From the NCBI RefSeq assembly GCF_009766105.1, contig NZ_LMUH01000001.1, positions 187,187-251,186 of the forward strand: a stretch of 64,000 bases of DNA, in the 5' to 3' direction. The position numbers and the translations under genes were made by a program. The DNA comes from Granulicella sp. S156 (lineage in GTDB: Bacteria > Acidobacteriota > Terriglobia > Terriglobales > Acidobacteriaceae). Positions within the stretch are counted from its first letter, which is position 1. Every line of letters starts with the position of its first letter. Positions 41,518 through 52,401 of this stretch are shown here, piece by piece. The notes beneath the pieces are model-generated. The model did not search any database and was not told the origin of the DNA. It saw nothing but the letters and a program-made list of their open reading frames with translations.

Positions 41518-43290
41518 CTACGCGTCAAGCTTATAGCGTGTTTCCGACAGACGATACAGCGGTCGCCACACCAGCCGGTTGATCGTCACCACCATCAGCG
41601 CCATCACAATCGTGGAGAGCAGCAGCAGATGGAACTCGCCATGGTCCGTTGCCGAGCTGATCTGCGCACCCAGGCCGACGGTCTGCATCGTCTGGTTATT
41701 CAGGTGGAAGTATTCGGCAATGATGCTTGCGTTCCAGGCGCCGCCCGATGCCGTAACCATACCCGTAATCAGGAACGGAAAGATGCCCGGCAGGATGACC
41801 GTGCGCCAGCGCTGAATCGTGCCGAAGTGGAAGAGCTGTGCCACCTCGCGCAGATCGGACGGAATCGCCATCGCCCCGGCGATCACGTTGAACAGGATGT
41901 ACCACTGCGTCCCGATCAGCATCAGCAGGATCGACGCGATCCCCATACCTCCGCCCACCCGGATAAGCGCCAGCAGGATGATGGGAAACAACGCCGTCGC
42001 CGGCACGGAAGCCGCGATCTGCGCGAGAGGTTGAGCAATCCGCGCCAGCTTGGGATTGAACCCGATAGCAACGCCCACCGGAATCGTCCACGCCGCAGCA
42101 ATGAGCAGAGACACATTCACGCGCAGGAAGGTAGCAGCAGCGCCGCGCAAAACCGCACCCAACTGTGGCGCTCTTACCTCCCGAAGCAAGACCAGTGCTT
42201 CCGACGCCAGATAGATCACGCCCCCAAGAGCCAGCAGCACGGCCAGCCAGCGAAACCAGGCAATGCCCTTCTTCTCTGGGGCCACACTCTCCTGATTCAT
42301 TCGCTTGGTCCGTCGTTCTGCCAGCGAGCAATAGATGCTCTCCGACATCGGAGTCAGCGTGTGGCGGCGCAGCGTACGCAGCGCCCCGGAGTGCGTTAAC
42401 AGGTGCAGCAACGGCGAACGTACACGCGCTCCACCCTCCACCTGCTCGAACTTGAACTTATCGCTCCAGGCGATCGCTGGCCGCCAGATCAACTGGTCGA
42501 TGGCCACAATGATACCGATCATCACAGCCAGCCCCATGATGATCGCGCGCGTATCGTTATTGCTCGCGGCAGTCTGCAAATAGGAGCCGAGCCCCGGCAG
42601 ACGAAAATCCCGCGTGCCCAGCACAAACATCTCGCACGCCATGAGGAAGAACCATCCGCCGGCCACGGACACCATCGAGTTCCACACCAACCCGATCGCC
42701 CCATACGGCAGCTCAAGCTGCCACAACCGCTGCCAGCGCGAAAAGCCATAGATAGTGGAGGCCTCGCTCAGCTCTCGGGGAATGCTCTTGATCGACGAGT
42801 AGAAGCTGAAGGCCATGTTCCACACTTCGCCGGTAAAGATGAGCACGATAGCGCCCATCTCAACGCCGATCTGCCTCGTCGGGAAAAGCGCCACCATCGC
42901 CAGCATCACACCCGGCAAAAAGCTCAGCACCGGAATCGACTGGCAGATATCCAGCCCCGCCACCATCAGCGGCTCTAACCGACGGCTATAAGCGGCGACG
43001 TATCCGTAACCAACAGCGAAGAGCAGACTCAACACATACGCCAGACCAACGCGGACTACCGAATAGAACGCATAGAGCGGCAGCGCACGTGGACTGAGCG
43101 AGATAACGATCTCCGGCTCAGCATGCCCAAACCAGTAATGGGCGATGCGTACCACGCCATAAAAGCAGGCAAGTCCGATGGCCGCGACGCACAGATCCAT
43201 CACCACCGGCCAGGTGCGCTTCAGCGCCTGCGAGCGTGCCAGGGTCTCGCGGCCACGGATCGAACTCAAGCTGCCAGGAAGCCGAATCAA
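41518..43290 (-). CDS. Fused double ABC transporter permease (nitrate/sulfonate/taurine type)
   Basis: A 590-residue inner membrane protein made of two BPD_transp_1 permease halves. EAA-type loops occur once in each: ELSEASTIYGFSRWQRLWQLELP (~190) and DLREVAQLFHFGTIQRWRTVILP (~480). A cytoplasmic linker rich in Arg lies around residues 275-330. The TTG start overlaps the ATPase stop (TTGA) and has GGAG eight bases upstream. Homologues are usually single-domain SsuC/TauC proteins, so this is a fusion giving the whole channel in one chain. No binding-protein gene is next to it. Confidence 0.85.
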   Translation of the reverse strand: MIRLPGSLSSIRGRETLARSQALKRTWPVVMDLCVAAIGLACFYGVVRIAHYWFGHAEPEIVISLSPRALPLYAFYSVVRVGLAYVLSLLFAVGYGYVAAYSRRLEPLMVAGLDICQSIPVLSFLPGVMLAMVALFPTRQIGVEMGAIVLIFTGEVWNMAFSFYSSIKSIPRELSEASTIYGFSRWQRLWQLELPYGAIGLVWNSMVSVAGGWFFLMACEMFVLGTRDFRLPGLGSYLQTAASNNDTRAIIMGLAVMIGIIVAIDQLIWRPAIAWSDKFKFEQVEGGARVRSPLLHLLTHSGALRTLRRHTLTPMSESIYCSLAERRTKRMNQESVAPEKKGIAWFRWLAVLLALGGVIYLASEALVLLREVRAPQLGAVLRGAAATFLRVNVSLLIAAAWTIPVGVAIGFNPKLARIAQPLAQIAASVPATALFPIILLALIRVGGGMGIASILLMLIGTQWYILFNVIAGAMAIPSDLREVAQLFHFGTIQRWRTVILPGIFPFLITGMVTASGGAWNASIIAEYFHLNNQTMQTVGLGAQISSATDHGEFHLLLLSTIVMALMVVTINRLVWRPLYRLSETRYKLDA

Positions 43291-44633
43291 GCGCCGCTCT
43301 CCACCGTGGATTCCGTCTCAGTGTCGAGCTTTTCTGCCTGCACAAAACGGCGGCGCGAGGCGTCAAAATCAAACAGCTCCGCGTACCGTCCCCAGTTCAC
43401 CGCCGTCTCCAATTGACGAATGGTCTCTTCCTCGGTGAACTGTTCATCCAGCATGTCGTGGAAGAACTCCTCATGAACGGTATGGTCGCTCTTGGCCTCG
43501 ATCGCGCGCACGATCTGCCGTAGCAGAAGGACATGCTCGATAGCCGCCTCGCGGAAGAGCTCCTTCTGCCGCAGGATCTCGGAGTTGGCATACTCTGCCC
43601 CCAGTGGAGTGATGACGGCAGTTCCATCGCTCACAGTGAGGAACCCCAGCATCTGTGCCGCATCCACGATCGGCAGAAGGTGGTCGATCTCAAAGGCGAG
43701 GTCATCGGCCAGGTGATACATGTCGTATTTGCCGCTGTGGTCTTCCAGTAGCTCCAGCAGCCCTGCGATGCCGCCAGGCCGCGCATGCGGCAGCATCTGA
43801 TACTGCTTGGGCCGCTGTTTGCTGCGGGTCTGGCCGTCGCCAGTCTGCGGCAACTCCGGCGGCTGCTCCTCCGGCTGGGTCAGTACCTTGTAGATGTAGT
43901 CGACGAGCTGGTGAAACGCCGGTCCCTTCCGGTCCCGCGGATGCGCGAGATTTACCTCGAAGTCCGTTCGAACGCGCCCAGGATTACGGCCCAGCACGAT
44001 AATTCGGTCGGCCAACAGCACCGCCTCTTCGATATTGTGCGTGACGAGGAAGATGGCTTTCGTGGGGATGGTTTTCTTCTGCCAAAGCTCCAGCAGTTCG
44101 CTGCGCAGGTTCTCCGCCGTCAGCACATCGAGCGCGGAGAAGGGCTCATCCATGAACAGCACCTCCGGCTCGACGACCAGAGCCCGGGCAAAGCCCACCC
44201 TCTGCCGCATACCGCCCGAGAGCTCCTTCGGATAGGCCGCCTGGAAGCCGTCGAGACCGACCGTATCCAGAATCGCCAACGTCCGCCGACGGCGCTCGTC
44301 CGCATCCATGCCGCGAGCCTTCAGCGGGGCCTCTACGTTCTCCAGCACAGTCAGCCACGGAAAGAGCGCAAAGCTCTGGAAGACGATGGACACGTTCATA
44401 TCCGCCGTGGCAACCGGCTTCTCATGCCAGTACACCTGTCCGGCAGATGGCGCCGAAAGGCCCGTCAGCATACGCAGCAGCGTCGACTTCCCCGAGCCCG
44501 ACGGCCCCAGCAGCGCAACGATCTGCCCCTCAACGATAGAAAGGTCCGTAGGCGAGATGACCTGGATGCGGTTCTCGCTCGGTTGCGCGTAATACTTCTC
44601 AATCTGCTCGGCTCGAATGATCGAAGTTTGCAT
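43287..44633 (-). CDS. ABC transporter ATPase with C-terminal AAA-associated domain
   Basis: A 448-residue ATPase of the nitrate/sulfonate/bicarbonate type. Walker A is GPSGSGKST, the signature LSGGMRQRV, Walker B VLFMDEPFSALD and the H-loop FLVTHNIEEA, all intact. Residues from about 270 on form the AAA-associated C-terminal domain (GGIAGLLELLEDHSGKYDMYHLADDL). Start taken at MQTSIIRAEQ; the open frame goes eight codons further. It is the first gene of a two-gene operon with the fused permease. The imported substrate cannot be deduced. Confidence 0.87.
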   Translation of the reverse strand: MQTSIIRAEQIEKYYAQPSENRIQVISPTDLSIVEGQIVALLGPSGSGKSTLLRMLTGLSAPSAGQVYWHEKPVATADMNVSIVFQSFALFPWLTVLENVEAPLKARGMDADERRRRTLAILDTVGLDGFQAAYPKELSGGMRQRVGFARALVVEPEVLFMDEPFSALDVLTAENLRSELLELWQKKTIPTKAIFLVTHNIEEAVLLADRIIVLGRNPGRVRTDFEVNLAHPRDRKGPAFHQLVDYIYKVLTQPEEQPPELPQTGDGQTRSKQRPKQYQMLPHARPGGIAGLLELLEDHSGKYDMYHLADDLAFEIDHLLPIVDAAQMLGFLTVSDGTAVITPLGAEYANSEILRQKELFREAAIEHVLLLRQIVRAIEAKSDHTVHEEFFHDMLDEQFTEEETIRQLETAVNWGRYAELFDFDASRRRFVQAEKLDTETESTVESGA

Positions 44634-44939
44634 AGTCCAGCGGTTTCCTAAGCCCACCCTGCTTCGCAGATGAAACCGTCACCGCACAGGCACGACAGTT
44701 AAACAGCTGGTGGAATTTCTCACAGTTATCTCTACATCATCTCCTGATCGCATTACATCTCTATCAATCGCAGAGTCGGCCAGTCACAAGATGATGCAGG
44801 TTTTGCTAAATTTCGGGACACAGCTCGTGCGAACACCGCCCGATACTTACAGACATTCCCTTGGGATATATAAGCACACCTGACACAAAAGAGGTGACTG
44901 CCCTCCTGGAAGAGGAGATGTGGGCGACCATTAGCGCAA

Positions 44940-45308
44940 TTACCTGTCGTCAGGTTTGCTTCTATGGCGACGGGAGTGGTCTAGAAGTAAACAAGTCTCT
45001 TCATCATCTTCGATAAAGCTGCGGATCGTCTCGTTTATAGAACGAAGTAGCGTCTCGATCTCAGCAGTCGAACAGTTGCCTATACGAATCCAAATGACCT
45101 TCGGAGAATTACGGTCCAAGACGCTTCGTTCGGCAAAATCGGAGTCTTTGGAGACAATTGCAAATCCGTGCGCCTTAGCATATTCCCATACAGCGTTGTC
45201 ATCCGCACCACCTAAATTGCAGCCATGGACGTGCTTTAGATCGGAATAAAGGTCTGCTAAGGACTCCACCAATTGCGGAGAGAGGTTCTCATCCAGGAGA
45301 AGTTTCAC
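44940..45308 (-). CDS. DUF5615 PIN-like toxin
   Basis: A 122-residue PIN-fold protein (COG4634/DUF5615). It opens with KLLLDENLSPQLVESLA and continues with AKAHGFAIVSKDSDF, carrying the acidic residues of a nuclease-like site; most family members pair with a DUF433 antitoxin. The DUF433 gene lies directly upstream with a four-base overlap. Toxin activity is predicted from the family, not shown. It is the last gene of a rightmost-to-left run below the hut cluster. Confidence 0.8.
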   Translation of the reverse strand: MKLLLDENLSPQLVESLADLYSDLKHVHGCNLGGADDNAVWEYAKAHGFAIVSKDSDFAERSVLDRNSPKVIWIRIGNCSTAEIETLLRSINETIRSFIEDDEETCLLLDHSRRHRSKPDDR

Positions 45309-45529
45309 GCCGCCAGAATTTCCAGCTTTCGTTCACGGTCTGCGGCAAACGCCAAACAAGCCCGAATATCCTCTTCGGTCAGATAAGGAAAATCCTGAAG
45401 AATCTGGGCATGCGTCATACCGGACGCCAAGTATTCGAGGACGTCATAAACGGTGACGCGTAAGCCTCGAATGCAGGGCTTCCCACCGCGCTTGCCGGGC
45501 TCCATCGTGATGATGCCTGAATACTCCAT
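45305..45529 (-). CDS. DUF433 antitoxin
   Basis: A 74-residue protein with the DUF433 helix-turn-helix pattern: IITMEPGKRGGKPCIRGLRVTVYDVLEYLASG and LTEEDIRACLAFAADRE. DUF433 proteins are antitoxin partners of DUF5615 PIN-like toxins. Its stop overlaps the start of the toxin gene. It follows the Lrp/AsnC gene by about 76 bp and probably has its own promoter and autoregulation. Confidence 0.85.
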   Translation of the reverse strand: MEYSGIITMEPGKRGGKPCIRGLRVTVYDVLEYLASGMTHAQILQDFPYLTEEDIRACLAFAADRERKLEILAA

Positions 45530-45605
45530 GGGTTAAGCCTAGGCCAAAAGCACCTAACGGGCAAATAGAAAGATAGAAATAATCCTTTTCGGGCAACAGC
45601 CCCAA

Positions 45606-46088
45606 TCACCGGTTCCGCTTCGCCACTGTCTTCGGAACATCCAGGTTGAACTCATGGCGAACCACCGTATGGGAGAGCACGAGGCTGGTCGTGGGAACGC
45701 CATAGTTGAGCAGCTTCATGATCAGGTGCTCCAACTCCTCGATGGAGCTGACGAGAACCTTCATCATCAGCGCATCGCCTCCGGTCACGTGATCGCACTC
45801 GCGAACGGCATCCAACGTCTTAACAAACTGGATGAACTGGCGGTACCGCTCCCCATCGCAGACCATCCGTATATGCGCCTTCACGGTAAAACCGAGCGCG
45901 GCCGGGTCGATATCGACCCGATACCCTCTGATGATCTGAGCATCTTCCAGACGGCGCACTCGTTCTGCGGTAGCCGAAGGGGAGAGTCCCACTCGCCTGC
46001 CCAGCTCTGCATAACTTGCCCTGGGATCTTTCTGCAGTTCAGCTAGTAACTTTCGACCGATACTATCGAGATTCGAGTCCATTTCCAT
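45606..46088 (-). CDS. Lrp/AsnC family transcriptional regulator
   Basis: A 160-residue regulator. The winged helix reads DSIGRKLLAELQKDPRASYAELGRRVGLSPSATAERVRRLEDAQII, followed by an AsnC ligand-binding RAM domain (FTVKAHIRMVCDGERYRQFIQFVKTL). The start is at the ATG (MEMDSNLDS) with GGAGG and eight bases spacing; six more codons are open upstream. It follows hutD with about 210 bp between and is the only regulator in the hut region, so histidine- or glutamate-responsive control of the hut genes is plausible but unproven. Confidence 0.9.
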   Translation of the reverse strand: MEMDSNLDSIGRKLLAELQKDPRASYAELGRRVGLSPSATAERVRRLEDAQIIRGYRVDIDPAALGFTVKAHIRMVCDGERYRQFIQFVKTLDAVRECDHVTGGDALMMKVLVSSIEELEHLIMKLLNYGVPTTSLVLSHTVVRHEFNLDVPKTVAKRNR

Positions 46089-46299
46089 CTCTAAGTCCTC
46101 CAGCATGACTGTTTCAGTGGCATAGCGTCGATGGCCTGTCAGTGCCCCGCAAGTAAGGATCTATTGTATAGACCTCAGTAAGCCATTGATTCAAGTGCTC
46201 TAGCTAACTTTATGCACCAGAATCAAAGGTCACACGTCAAAAAGTCGGCTTATCGCTCTTCCTCGTGACTGAAGTTGTCGCTTATTTCCAGACAAACAC

Positions 46300-46890
46300 T
46301 CAAGGCAACAACTTCACGGTCGCATAGACAAACGAGGCCCTCGGTCCCTCTGGCAGAAGGGTCACCTCGGTGTCCAACTGTGAGATGCGAAGAAACTGGC
46401 CTGCATCCAAAGCAAATGTTGGCCGATCGGCCAACAGAACATGAACCCTCTCGGCGGCGCAAAGCACGACAACATCGTCATACGGAGGAACCAGTCTGAC
46501 TTCCCTCTCCTCAGCGTGGATCGCAGCCAAGGACGTGCCACACCTCACCATCAGATTCAGATCTTCCGTCGGCCCTGCGAGCAGCTCACAAAAAACATCT
46601 TCTTCCCCACGAAAGCTGAAGGGCTGCCAAAGCTCTGTTAAAGGATGCTCCGGCCAGGCGGGAGAACGAAGCACTACACCCTCTCCCCGCCAAAGCAGAA
46701 TGGTCCGATCTACGCCCGGAAACGCAGAGAAACTACCGGAAGTATGGATCTCCGCCACGCTGATGCGCCAGAGAAAATCATCCAGCCCTGCCCCTTCAGG
46801 CTCTACAACAAGCGTGCGCGTGACGCCCCCGCCGTTCTTCCAGGAGACCGGAGGCAAACTATCAATCGCGAAGGGACCGGAGATGACCAT
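46300..46890 (-). CDS. hutD: HutD family protein
   Basis: A 196-residue cupin-like HutD protein with the family marks PPVSWKNGGGVTRTLVVEP and FLWRISVAEIHTSGSFSAFPGVDRTILLW. HutD is found with hut genes and appears to limit accumulation of a pathway intermediate, possibly by binding formylglutamate. A TTG at 46908 overlapping the hutU stop (TTGA) is an alternative, coupled start; the ATG at 46890 lacks a good ribosome site. Confidence 0.85.
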   Translation of the reverse strand: MVISGPFAIDSLPPVSWKNGGGVTRTLVVEPEGAGLDDFLWRISVAEIHTSGSFSAFPGVDRTILLWRGEGVVLRSPAWPEHPLTELWQPFSFRGEEDVFCELLAGPTEDLNLMVRCGTSLAAIHAEEREVRLVPPYDDVVVLCAAERVHVLLADRPTFALDAGQFLRISQLDTEVTLLPEGPRASFVYATVKLLP

Positions 46891-46904
46891 AAAAGAGCAC
46901 GATC

Positions 46905-48638
<1,734 letters not shown>

Positions 48639-48662
48639 GGGCTGCTCCTTCATGGGTTCTGA

Positions 48663-48890
48663 TTTGCTTTTGCTTTTGCACTTGTTTTTCTTGTTGTCAT
48701 TCCGAGCGCAGCGAGCGAACCTTCTTCCTCCCGTTCTTTGTTCGGATCACTCAGAAAACATATAGGACAGAACTGCAAATGCATGGTTTGAGCTAACGCA
48801 TAACGTGTGTGGTGGCACTAACGAAAAGCGGGAGAAAACAGGTTCACTCGCTCCGCTCGGAATGACAACAAGAAAGGCAAGAACAAAAAA
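48663..48890. repeat. Interspersed ~215-bp palindromic element, copy A
   Basis: The left end contains TTCTTGTTGTCATTCCGAGC and the right end its inverted match GCTCGGAATGACAACAAGAA, each extended by CTTCCTCCCG/GCGGGAG arms. The middle (~100 bp) is similar to copy B at 52.05 kb. It lies between hutH and hutU. No gene is inside. Confidence 0.8.
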
Positions 48891-48911
48891 CATCATTCAT
48901 CCCATCACCGG

Positions 48912-50429
48912 CTACGCCGCAACAGCAACCGCAGCCTCAATACCATTCAACAACCCCGCCGCAATAAACGCGTCCGCCTTCCGCATCGGAACAGCGAGGA
49001 CGCAATCCTTCGTCCACGCCGGCACATGCTCTCGCAAGCGCCGAATCGCCTCCTGCAACATCGGCGTCGTCTCACCCTCCCCGCGAAGATCGAGAGCTCG
49101 CGCGGCGGCGAGCAATTCAATGGCGACAATCGTACGCGCCAGCCCAACCGACTGTTCCAGCTTCAACGCGGAGGTCATACCCATGCTCACAAAGTCTTCC
49201 TGGTTGCCGCTCGTAGGCAGCGAGCCCGTGGACGCCGGCGTAGCCAGCACGCGCATCTCCGCGTACAGCGCCGCTGCCGTCACCTGCGCCATCATCAAGC
49301 CGGACTCCAGCCCCGGTGCAGAAGCAAGAAACGCCGGAAGCCCTTCATTGAGAGTCGGATTCAGCAGGCGCTCCGTGCGCCGCTCCGAGATGCCTGCAAT
49401 CTGGCAGAGCGCGATCGCCAGATAATCCAGACTCAACGCCAGCGGAGCCCCATGAAAGTTGCCGCCGGAAAGAATGTCCTCGTCGAAGACCAGCGGGTTA
49501 TCCGTCGCGCTGTTCAACTCGATCTCAAACACACGCCGCGCCTCACGTAGTGTGTCCCATGCAGCGCCATGCACCTGCGGAATGCAGCGCAGGCAATAGG
49601 CATCCTGAATGCGGCGATTCTTCCCCTGCGTCCGCGGGATAGGACTATCCGCCAGTAGACTGCGCATATGCGCCGCGCTGTGTACCTGGCCGGGATGCGG
49701 CCGCACCTCGTGAAGCCGTGCATCGAATGGCACCGGAGTTCCACGCAGAGCTTCCATCGTCAGCGCGGCGGTCGTCTGTGCCGCCACAAACAGCGTCTCA
49801 AGCTCATGCAGTTGCAGGCAGCCGATCGACAGCATCGCCTGCGTCCCGTTCAGCAGTGAGATCCCCTCTTTGGCCTGAAGCACTAATGGCTTAAGCCCTG
49901 CAGCCTGCAAACATTCGAGCGCCGGCCTCACTACTCCCTCGAACTCGGCATCGCCTTCCCCAATGAGCGTCAGCGCCATATGCGCCAGCGGAGCCAGGTC
50001 ACCACTCGCCCCCACGCTTCCGCGCGATGGAATCACCGGCGTGATGCCGTGGTTGAGAAGCTCGCAGATACGCTCCGCGATCACCGGACGAATTCCTGAA
50101 ACACCCTTGGCCAGCACATTCGCGCGGATCACCATCAGGCCACGCACCACCTCGCGCGCCAGCGGCTGCCCCACACCGCAGCAGTGTGACCGCACCAGAT
50201 TGATCTGCATCTCGGCAATCTCCGAGGAGCCCAGCGCGATATTGGCCAGCAGGCCTACACCCGTGTTCAGGGCATATACCGGCTGTGAACTGACCATAGC
50301 GTCCTCGACCAGGCGGCGGGAGGCAGACATGCTTTCGATACTGGAAGCAGAGATACGTACCTTGGTCTTGCCGTAGGCAACGGCTACAACTTCTTCGACG
50401 GTGAGGCTCATTCCATCTAAATGGATCAT
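48912..50429 (-). CDS. hutH: Histidine ammonia-lyase HutH
   Basis: A 505-residue lyase that deaminates histidine to urocanate. The MIO prosthetic group forms from Ala-Ser-Gly at residues 141-143 (GSVGASGDLAPLAH), and the catalytic Tyr lies in YALNTGVG (near 53). The length is normal. The ATG at 50429 was used; an ATG six codons on is also possible. It is in the hut cluster with hutF upstream, and the repeat element follows its stop. Confidence 0.95.
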   Translation of the reverse strand: MIHLDGMSLTVEEVVAVAYGKTKVRISASSIESMSASRRLVEDAMVSSQPVYALNTGVGLLANIALGSSEIAEMQINLVRSHCCGVGQPLAREVVRGLMVIRANVLAKGVSGIRPVIAERICELLNHGITPVIPSRGSVGASGDLAPLAHMALTLIGEGDAEFEGVVRPALECLQAAGLKPLVLQAKEGISLLNGTQAMLSIGCLQLHELETLFVAAQTTAALTMEALRGTPVPFDARLHEVRPHPGQVHSAAHMRSLLADSPIPRTQGKNRRIQDAYCLRCIPQVHGAAWDTLREARRVFEIELNSATDNPLVFDEDILSGGNFHGAPLALSLDYLAIALCQIAGISERRTERLLNPTLNEGLPAFLASAPGLESGLMMAQVTAAALYAEMRVLATPASTGSLPTSGNQEDFVSMGMTSALKLEQSVGLARTIVAIELLAAARALDLRGEGETTPMLQEAIRRLREHVPAWTKDCVLAVPMRKADAFIAAGLLNGIEAAVAVAA

Positions 50430-50563
50430 CTGCTCATCTTAGGTAGCGATCGGCTGTAGAGTGAATGGGCAATCCACGCTTATATCCCTCACTTTGAGAG
50501 GATTGCGGGGTTTATTTTGTTCATCACCGCTCGATCGCTTGTCCTATGAAGCTACAACCGGCG

Positions 50564-51952
50564 TTACGAGCGCGCCGAAATGGTGCGGACTGCAACCTCG
50601 CGATAGCGAGACACAATCTCATCCGCCAGAGCATGCCGTCCCTCGGTCACTACCGCGCGTCCGTTCATCACAACATCGCGCACTGCGGTGCGCTCCAGAG
50701 AGAACACGATCATCGACAGCAACTCCTCAGGAGCGACACCGGCGATAGAAACATCCTGCAAATCGACCGAGAAAAAGTCGGCTGGCCGTCCCGGCTCCAA
50801 CAGGCCAGTCTCCATTCTCAGGCTCCCTGCACCACCCGCAGTTGCATAGCGAAACAGCCGCGCAGCCATGTCTTCCCCATCGATTCCATCGAGCAGAACG
50901 CGCCGCTGCCGCTTCAATCGCAGGTGATAATCCAGCTCACGCGCATCTTCGAGCAGATTGATCGTGGCTTGACTGTCGGAGCCAAAGGAAAACAGAATGC
51001 CCTGCTCAATCGCCTTCTCCGCATCGATGATACCGTCGCCAAGATTGCGCTCCGTCGTCGGACAGGAACAGATCGTCACGTTCGCCTTGGCGAGCGCTTC
51101 CACCTCATCGGGAGAGGTATGGATGGCATGCACCAGCGTCAGCCGGTCGGAGAGCAATCCGTTCTGCGCCAGCAGGCGAATCGGCGACAGACCATACTCA
51201 CGCTCACAGGCGGCGATCTCCGCAACCTGCTCCGCGATATGCATATGGACGGGCAGGTTGCGCTCCTCAGCCCACGCCGAGATGCGCTTGAGACTCTCCA
51301 ATGTCACCGCTCGTATGCTGTGCGGCGCAACGCCCATCGATACAGTGGAGCTTTCATCCCGCAGATCATCCGCAAGACGGTCCACACTCTCCAGATACTC
51401 CTCACAACTCTCATAGAAACGCTGCTGGCCTGGGTTGGGTGGGAGTTCATATCCGGCTCGCGCATAGGCCACACGCAACAGACAGACGCGAAGCCCAACG
51501 GAGTTGGCAGCATCGATGATGCGCTTTGCCAGCAGATTCGGATCGTCATACGGCGTCCCATCCTGGCGGCGATGCACATAGTGGAACTCTCCGACCGCGG
51601 TGATGCCGGAGAGCGCCATCTCCAGAAAGGTCATCCGCGCGACATCGAACACGTCATCCGGCTCAAGCTGGGAGGCGGCGCGATACATCGTATTGCGCCA
51701 TGCCCAGAAATCGTCTCCATTGGGCCCGCAGTGCTCTGCAACTCCGCGAATCAACCGCTGAAAGCTATGCGAATGCCCATTGACGAGCCCCGGGAGGATT
51801 GCCTTGCCCGGCATCTTCACAGCCATCAAATTATCTGTTGCCAGGTCAGCGCCAATGCGAAGAATCGAGCCATCATCGCCGACAAGAAGCCCCAGTCCGG
51901 GGCGGAATGTGCCCTCCGTATAGAGAAGATCGGGCAGATAAAGTGTCGGCAT
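50564..51952 (-). CDS. hutF: Formimidoylglutamate deiminase HutF
   Basis: A 462-residue amidohydrolase. Metal-binding HSH lies in PGLVNGHSHSFQRL, HMHIAEQ gives a further His pair, HAIHTS follows, and the Asp site is FSFGSDSQATINLLED. HutF removes ammonia from N-formimino-glutamate to give N-formylglutamate. That product needs HutG or an equivalent. The start was placed at MPTLYLPDLL; six codons lie upstream to a TTG. It is separated from the M20 gene upstream by a second repeat element. Confidence 0.92.
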   Translation of the reverse strand: MPTLYLPDLLYTEGTFRPGLGLLVGDDGSILRIGADLATDNLMAVKMPGKAILPGLVNGHSHSFQRLIRGVAEHCGPNGDDFWAWRNTMYRAASQLEPDDVFDVARMTFLEMALSGITAVGEFHYVHRRQDGTPYDDPNLLAKRIIDAANSVGLRVCLLRVAYARAGYELPPNPGQQRFYESCEEYLESVDRLADDLRDESSTVSMGVAPHSIRAVTLESLKRISAWAEERNLPVHMHIAEQVAEIAACEREYGLSPIRLLAQNGLLSDRLTLVHAIHTSPDEVEALAKANVTICSCPTTERNLGDGIIDAEKAIEQGILFSFGSDSQATINLLEDARELDYHLRLKRQRRVLLDGIDGEDMAARLFRYATAGGAGSLRMETGLLEPGRPADFFSVDLQDVSIAGVAPEELLSMIVFSLERTAVRDVVMNGRAVVTEGRHALADEIVSRYREVAVRTISARS

Positions 51953-52039
51953 CCTGAGGCTCGCTTTCAATTGGAACTAACGCAGAGTGTAGCTAAATAG
52001 TGTGACCTGACGAAATGTGCTTTCGCTCTTGTTCTCGCT

Positions 52040-52262
52040 TTTGTTTTGTTCTTGCCTTTGCTTTTCTTGTTGTCATTCCGAGCGCAGCGAGCGAACCTGC
52101 TTCCTCCCGTTCTTTGTTCGTATCACCCAGAAAACATAGAGGGCAGAACTGCAAGTGCGTTGTTTGAGCTAACACATAAGGTTAGCGGTGACACTAGCGA
52201 AAAGCGGGAGGAAGCAGGTTCGCTCGCTGCGCTCGGAATGACAGCAAGAAAAGCAAAAACTC
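52040..52262. repeat. Interspersed ~215-bp palindromic element, copy B
   Basis: Left arm TTCTTGTTGTCATTCCGAGC and right arm GCTCGGAATGACAGCAAGAA are long inverted ends with further pairing of CCTGCTTCCTCCCG and CGGGAGGAAGCAGG. The middle section is closely similar to copy A (CAGAACTGCAA, TTTGAGCTAAC in both). It lies between the M20 gene and hutF, in a ~430-bp gap without genes. Confidence 0.8.
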
Positions 52263-52401
52263 AGATGCACCTCGAAGGCAACGAAGAGCTGCTCTGATCC
52301 TATCGACTCATCACACTATCCGAAAAGTGGATTCAACGGCCATCGAGAGCCTTAATTCCTGGAATCACTTGTTTCAGAGCATTTTCTCAAGTGAACAACC
52401 A

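Noticed and set aside
50546..52000. Plus-strand open frame (484 codons) opposite hutF
   Set aside because: Shadow of hutF; no motifs and no upstream signals.
48663..52262. CRISPR array
   Set aside because: Only two distant copies, with inverted ends and similar middles; no short regularly spaced direct repeats and no cas genes.
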